In this document: one piece after another, positions 54,701 through 57,647 of the stretch | Layout: each line of letters starts with the position of its first letter | Numbering within the stretch: position 1 is the first letter of the stretch | Source of the DNA: Sphingomonadales bacterium | GTDB lineage: Bacteria; Pseudomonadota; Alphaproteobacteria; SMXS01 | Length of the DNA: 57,647 bases | Direction of reading: 5' to 3' | Assembly (NCBI GenBank): GCA_022844405.1 | Contig: JALHLV010000023.1 | Span: forward strand, 1-57,647 | Program-made: the position numbers and the translations under genes | The notes under the pieces: generated by a model | The model's input: the letters and a program-made list of their open reading frames with translations, nothing else | Database searches by the model: none | Told to the model about the DNA's origin: nothing

Positions 54701-55995
54701 TCACCTCCGATGACCACGATCCGAGGCATCTGATCGGCGGTCTTCTCGAAATCCTCAAGGACGTCGCTGTTCTCGGGATCGACATCGTCGCAAAGGTGAT
54801 CGACGTCCTGCTTGATCTGGTGGCTGGAACCGTCCAGTCGCTGAAATCGCTCGCCAATGACCCTCTCGATATCCCTTTTCTGTCGGATTTCTACAGTGGG
54901 CTAACCGATGGCCGCCCGCTGACGGTGATGTCCCTCGCCGCGCTGCTGATAGCAGTCCCTGGCAGTATCATCCACAAGGCGATGTTCGGGGTCCGCATGT
55001 TCAACAAGACGGACGTTGCCCTCGAACTTCCGGAAGTCGACGACTTCGTCCGGAGAATGACTGCGATATATGGTGTGCTGCATCTGGTGCAGAGCATCAC
55101 GACGACATCAAACGACGTGTACTCAGGTATTGGAGAACTCAAAGGCAAACAGGACCCCGGTTGGGTGGACAGACCGCATGGGCAGCTGCCCAGCGTTCGG
55201 CAATACAACGATATTCAACCCGTACTGAATTCGATTTTCGTTGCCGTCGGATGCGCGATCGGCATGCCTGCGCCGATAGGCACGAAATACGAAATTCCTT
55301 CCCAGGCGCTGAAATCCCATGCGCTCAGATCGGGAGAATACTGGAATGGAATATTGTGGGTCACCGGGCTCGGGTCGTCATTGGTGTTCCTGGTTCTCAA
55401 TTTCTTTCAGCTGGGTTTCACCAAATACGCGCCCGAGAAAATCACCGGGAAGGTCACGATCAGGGGAGAAGAGAAGGAAATCAACATTCCGAATGACGTC
55501 TCCGCCTATCTTACGGGCATTTGGGGACTGGCGCACATCGGCTTGATCGCAGCGCTCAGCGAGGCCGACCGCGCTAAGCAGCATGTCGTTTCGGCCGTTT
55601 TTGCGGATCCGGCGACGGCTGCCATGCGCAACATGGAGATCGCGCGGGCCATGAACCAGAAGGCCATCGAGCTCTATGGGGATGTCGTGGGCGACGACGG
55701 CCTCAGCATCTATAAGGATCCCGGGCTCCAGTTTGCGGATGAGGCAGCGGCCAAGGTCTGGGTCGATCACCTTCGAGCCTTCAACGAATGGGGCGCCGGC
55801 TACAATTTCTCCGACAAGATCTTCGGAAATGTCTGCACCATGATGCCTGAATGGTCTCAGTTCGGGGTTGCCGAAACCATGGTCAAGGCAACCGAAGGGT
55901 ACTCGTTGTTCGTGTCCGCGGCGTTCGACGCGTTTGGTCACTTGGGTGAGGGAATAACAGTTCTCGCCCGTCTCAAGAAACGTGCGATCTACTGA
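51739..55995 (+). CDS. Giant repeat-containing protein, S8-protease partner (1418 aa)
   Basis: I do not recognise a family. Residues about 25-500 contain five tandem units of roughly 95 residues with the pattern RQ..xxW.E, a central RDDWSVYLRD and a following (L/I)QLDL strand, probably beta-rich. Residues 500-700 are mixed (SVVYRTSVTLPPDATHLDLW, MLDCSGGKMVYRPLNRK). Residues about 715-860 hold amphipathic helices with AGGDLVKG twice. The C-terminal 400 residues have hydrophobic stretches (LTVMSLAALLIAVPGSII, LGSSLVFLVLNFFQLGF) suggesting membrane contact. There is no signal peptide. ATG at 51739 is the favoured start; the frame opens at 51682. The stop overlaps the protease gene start (TGATG), so the two proteins are made together. 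Base composition is less GC-rich than the preceding ribosomal operon. Confidence 0.7.
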   Translation: MATQQGGNTVNWVDFATLDNPAAIGTLRQVARHLWKEDSVQDGRDRNTFKETLRDAWRIELSDHSRNLRLRIDLSSNMIRLKLGDSDWSNQYPIVSSSSKPTGWMANRIEHGPSPDRINGVFKQIGGLAWREEDAEGKAVVEFDEVQRDDWSVYLRDPVRDVSIQLDLHRRKVIYAERGKAGADLYNIANISTVLSGWLVNRVEFSTGGAAVGMYRQTPAGGWVEDSTTQGREIYKFDETGRDDWSVYLRDTRRKLSLQLDLFKHSVSLKLDGAEWRRQFDIVGADRLGAPEHPDARGLTHIYCGDAAGKHDSRFRQTGHRAWVEEAADGSRTVANFKEIGRDRWSILLSDATRNLVLRLDVYDAKVLLADGSLLRRILGSERRIDGNLVNAVDFGSAKKTTGQLVQTGPQSWAEFNPETGRLAFLFDELSRTEGEVYLHDIDRDVHMRIDMVARKVRYSVGDKASTVQFDVLAIHRTAEPWRRHHRINSRSVIAEEYAVVKGQPRAASVVYRTSVTLPPDATHLDLWSSKETTVVVDDVKHVIDPVRSVRLRPKGGSRLSVSLPGDALETATLYARTNLMNRKQKHVIMPDVEAHRKIAALPDGAMYQGRAALGLDPGLSEQDIGHLQTAITNVARTVQYTYNQTPHGVHHDRAVLPANMEHPHFMLDCSGGKMVYRPLNRKQVLGHIAGARRIDAPAAQGLFDSIGDFFSSATQIIVHTTESLVTDAIDTAKTVGKDVIDTVDQVGEDLIHGDLLNAGKDFIQGGEHAGGDLVKGVANAGGDLVKGAGQLLVVTLKLGSDVLQFVVEHTGFIGKALGWLLEKAGGEAGKAVRWLLEPLGWDDILHAHDLLVDFMNRKLGDMAQLPLQLKARSDAFFAQLAKTVTVDMDKAIQAIDPDGIGNQPATGPGHSEAIEKIEWLLGKVFSYTHGDSSLADAFSKTSLTSAGAATSGPMARFQSIIDEEFGADGSKLQTILGPAITRFETFFTSDDHDPRHLIGGLLEILKDVAVLGIDIVAKVIDVLLDLVAGTVQSLKSLANDPLDIPFLSDFYSGLTDGRPLTVMSLAALLIAVPGSIIHKAMFGVRMFNKTDVALELPEVDDFVRRMTAIYGVLHLVQSITTTSNDVYSGIGELKGKQDPGWVDRPHGQLPSVRQYNDIQPVLNSIFVAVGCAIGMPAPIGTKYEIPSQALKSHALRSGEYWNGILWVTGLGSSLVFLVLNFFQLGFTKYAPEKITGKVTIRGEEKEINIPNDVSAYLTGIWGLAHIGLIAALSEADRAKQHVVSAVFADPATAAMRNMEIARAMNQKAIELYGDVVGDDGLSIYKDPGLQFADEAAAKVWVDHLRAFNEWGAGYNFSDKIFGNVCTMMPEWSQFGVAETMVKATEGYSLFVSAAFDAFGHLGEGITVLARLKKRAIY
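51811..53238 (+). repeat. Five tandem ~95-residue coding repeats
   Basis: Within the giant protein, units begin near residues 25, 120, 214, 315 and 403. Conserved positions include RQ near the start, a W-(K/R/V/A)-E step, F(D/K)E, RDDWSVYLRD in units 2 and 3 (RDRWSILLSD in 4, RDAWRIELSD in 1) and an ID/LD step on the next strand. Divergence between units indicates old internal duplication. Confidence 0.7.
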
Positions 55996-57131
55996 TGCCT
56001 GACGGGCGGTCGCTGGCTGGTGCCGGTGTGGTCGTGGGACTGCTCGATACCGGCATCGATACCGTGGCGGCGTCGATTGGTTGCCAGCTCTCCGATTATC
56101 GCTATTTCAGCGCGTCTGGCTTCTCCGCCGCACGCGCCGAACCCAGTGACCGGAATGGTCACGGGACGAAGATCGCGAAGCTGATCGCGGGACAGGAAAC
56201 GGGAATTGCACCCGCAGCCCGGCTCTGTGTCGGCGCGGTGATCGAGGACGGTAACATCCTTGCCCGCTTGCTGATGGGACTTGACTGGCTCGCGGGGTGC
56301 GGCGTTTCGGTGATCTGCCTTCCCCTTGGCCTCCCTTGCGGCTTTGGCGTGTTGACGCCTGCCATCGAGGCGTTGGCGCGGGCCGACATTCTCGTCGTCG
56401 CGGCGATCGGCAATGGCGGCGCGGGCAAGTTCCTATCGCCGGGAGACCATCCGGGGGTGCTGACGGTTGGCGCCGCGAATGAGGATGGACGTGTCGCTGC
56501 GTATTCAGGGAGCGTGAATGCTCCAGACGGACGGTGCCTAAAGCCGGACGTTGTCGCGATGACCGGGTGCAGTGGCCAGGAGGCCAATGTATTTGAAGGT
56601 ACGTCCGCGGTTGCGGGGAGAGTTGCGGGGATCGCGGCAGTGCTGCGAAGTATCGCGCCGGACGCCACGGCCGGCCAGATCCGCTGGGCAATCGAGGAGA
56701 CGGCTTCCCCGCCGCAAGCGGACCAGCGGCATCGGGTGCGCCGGGGTTTCATACGGCCTGACGATGCCTCGACACTGCTTCTGCGAGGGCCGGATGCTTC
56801 CCATCCCCTCCCCGTGCCGCAGGATCGCCCCGTGCCGGGAATGGCAGCCGTCGATAAGCGGCTGGCAACCCGGCTTGCCAGCGCCTCGGACAAGTCCTTG
56901 CACGAGGTCGTCATGGCGTTTGCTGATCGCGCGGCCATGGACGCGGCGCTTGCGCCGCATGAGGTCGCGGCGAAAAGGGACACACGTATCGTGCGCCTGG
57001 CCCTCGCGCCCGTTTGCATAGCGCGCCTGACTGCCTTGGCGATCCGCGCTATTCTGGACAGCCGCGTACTCGTGGCGGCCGCCGCGGCGGATGCCAATCG
57101 AGGCTTCGCGCTCGAACCGTGGAATATCTGA
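55995..57131 (+). CDS. Subtilisin-like serine protease (S8 family)
   Basis: A 378-residue protein with the complete triad: Asp18 in VVVGLLDTGIDT, His56 in DRNGHGTKIAKLIAG and Ser204 in FEGTSAVAGRVAGIAA; the oxyanion Asn140 is in VVAAIGNGG. The serine motif reads GTSA rather than GTSM. There is no signal peptide and no N-terminal prodomain, so the enzyme is probably cytoplasmic, unlike secreted subtilisins. The last 85 residues (HEVVMAFADRAAMDAALAPH) resemble an alpha/beta I9-type prodomain placed at the C-terminus, which is speculation. It overlaps the giant gene by one base, implying a functional partnership such as processing of that protein. Confidence 0.8.
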   Translation: MPDGRSLAGAGVVVGLLDTGIDTVAASIGCQLSDYRYFSASGFSAARAEPSDRNGHGTKIAKLIAGQETGIAPAARLCVGAVIEDGNILARLLMGLDWLAGCGVSVICLPLGLPCGFGVLTPAIEALARADILVVAAIGNGGAGKFLSPGDHPGVLTVGAANEDGRVAAYSGSVNAPDGRCLKPDVVAMTGCSGQEANVFEGTSAVAGRVAGIAAVLRSIAPDATAGQIRWAIEETASPPQADQRHRVRRGFIRPDDASTLLLRGPDASHPLPVPQDRPVPGMAAVDKRLATRLASASDKSLHEVVMAFADRAAMDAALAPHEVAAKRDTRIVRLALAPVCIARLTALAIRAILDSRVLVAAAAADANRGFALEPWNI

Positions 57132-57141
57132 GCGGCTATGG

Positions 57142-57528
57142 TCAGCGCGTCAGATATTGATAAGCGCCGTAAAGACCGAGTCCTAGCAGGAACATCACCG
57201 TGGCGAGCAGCGGCCTGCCTTCCGGAAATATGCTCTTGTCGCTGTCCATCCTGGCTTCCAGTTCCACGAGGCCGGCCAATTCCGTCGGCGAATAGAACGA
57301 TCTCGGGCTCCAGATCGCAATCAGGACGAATGCCGAGACGACCGCCAGGAAAGTATGCAACGCATAGATGAAGACCCGCTCCGACTGGAATGCGGCTGCG
57401 ATGCCGAACACCGTGTTGCAGACCAGAACGATGAGGGCGAACAGCTTCAGCGGCGATCCCGTGACCTTGACCACGTCGGCCCACTTGCTGATATCGCCGG
57501 TCTGGTCCGGTTTACTCGGGTCCGTCAT
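57142..57528 (-). CDS. Small three-helix membrane protein
   Basis: A 128-residue integral membrane protein of no recognised family. Hydrophobic helices lie at about residues 25-47 (LFALIVLVCNTVFGIAAAF), 55-73 (ALHTFLAVVSAFVLIAIW) and 106-125 (ATVMFLLGLGLYGAYQYL), with a polar N-terminus (TDPSKPDQTGDISKW). A soluble loop between helices 2 and 3 carries ELAGLVELEARMDSDKS. It converges on the protease gene with an 11-base gap and may be part of the same island. Topology is probably N-in, inferred from basic residues. Confidence 0.6.
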   Translation of the reverse strand: MTDPSKPDQTGDISKWADVVKVTGSPLKLFALIVLVCNTVFGIAAAFQSERVFIYALHTFLAVVSAFVLIAIWSPRSFYSPTELAGLVELEARMDSDKSIFPEGRPLLATVMFLLGLGLYGAYQYLTR

Positions 57529-57627
57529 CTAACCCGGATTTCTCACGGAAAGTAGGTGCATCGGGGCTCTGAATCGGCGAAAGTTATTCTGCAACAAACA
57601 CTTACCCGCTTGCAGAGGACTTCCCCG

Positions 57628-57647
57628 ATGCCGACAGACTGTACCCC
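57628..57647 (+). CDS. Possible start of a truncated gene at the window edge
   Basis: ATG at 57628 follows AGAGGA at 57614-57619 with suitable spacing and opens a frame beginning MPTDCT that runs off the end. Only about six codons are visible, so nothing more can be said. Confidence 0.25.

Overview
The window reads as a GC-rich alphaproteobacterial chromosome, most like Rhodospirillales. The basis is gene content and order: ppk-ppx, aspS/rnd, hdaA beside purMN, ndk, pepA-holC, lptD-surA-pdxA-rsmA, yicC-gmk, fabD-fabG-acpP-fabF-mltG and rpsF-rpsR-rplI. HdaA, the DUF2066 neighbour and the pepA/lptD divergence are typical of the class. No rRNA, tRNA, CRISPR array or insertion sequence with a transposase was seen.

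Layout. 1-3391: a 5'-truncated helicase-nuclease remnant and small accessory genes. 3426-8174: a tight five-gene minus-strand operon (DapF-like isomerase, ATP-grasp ligase, nitroreductase, PaaK-like adenylating enzyme, VOC protein) that looks like an uncharacterised small-molecule pathway. 8329-19111: accessory genes (ferritin-like, SYLF, pyroglutamyl peptidase, SDR, hydrolases, Cys-rich lipoprotein, orphan solute-binding protein, methylacyl-CoA racemase) with two toxin-antitoxin loci, one carrying an in-frame stop in its zeta-type toxin. 19205-30054: housekeeping block aspS / rnd / ppx-ppk / hdaA-DUF2066 / purMN, with a nested palindromic MITE-like element between rnd and ppx. 30081-32672: APH-family kinase, ndk, a RelE/HigB-type TA pair and holC. 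32679-39823: pepA and the outer-membrane biogenesis operon lptD-surA-pdxA-rsmA, without lptF/lptG at their usual place. 40013-45564: yicC-gmk flanked by insertions (P450 plus a membrane protein, SDR plus a J-domain protein). 45571-51387: fatty-acid synthesis operon and the ribosomal protein operon, with a clear promoter and terminator. 51739-57528: a 1418-residue protein with five N-terminal tandem repeats, translationally coupled to a subtilisin-like protease and followed by a convergent three-helix membrane protein. I recognise no described system here, and it is the best candidate for a novel one.

Functional links. FabD loads malonyl onto AcpP, FabF condenses and FabG reduces. LptD and SurA serve outer-membrane assembly. 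Ppk and Ppx make and degrade polyphosphate. PurM and PurN act in IMP synthesis. HdaA restrains DnaA. The accessory islands are suggested by lower GC, TA modules, palindromic repeats and interruptions of conserved gene orders. All functions are inferred from reading translated sequence and recognising motifs; no database search was run.
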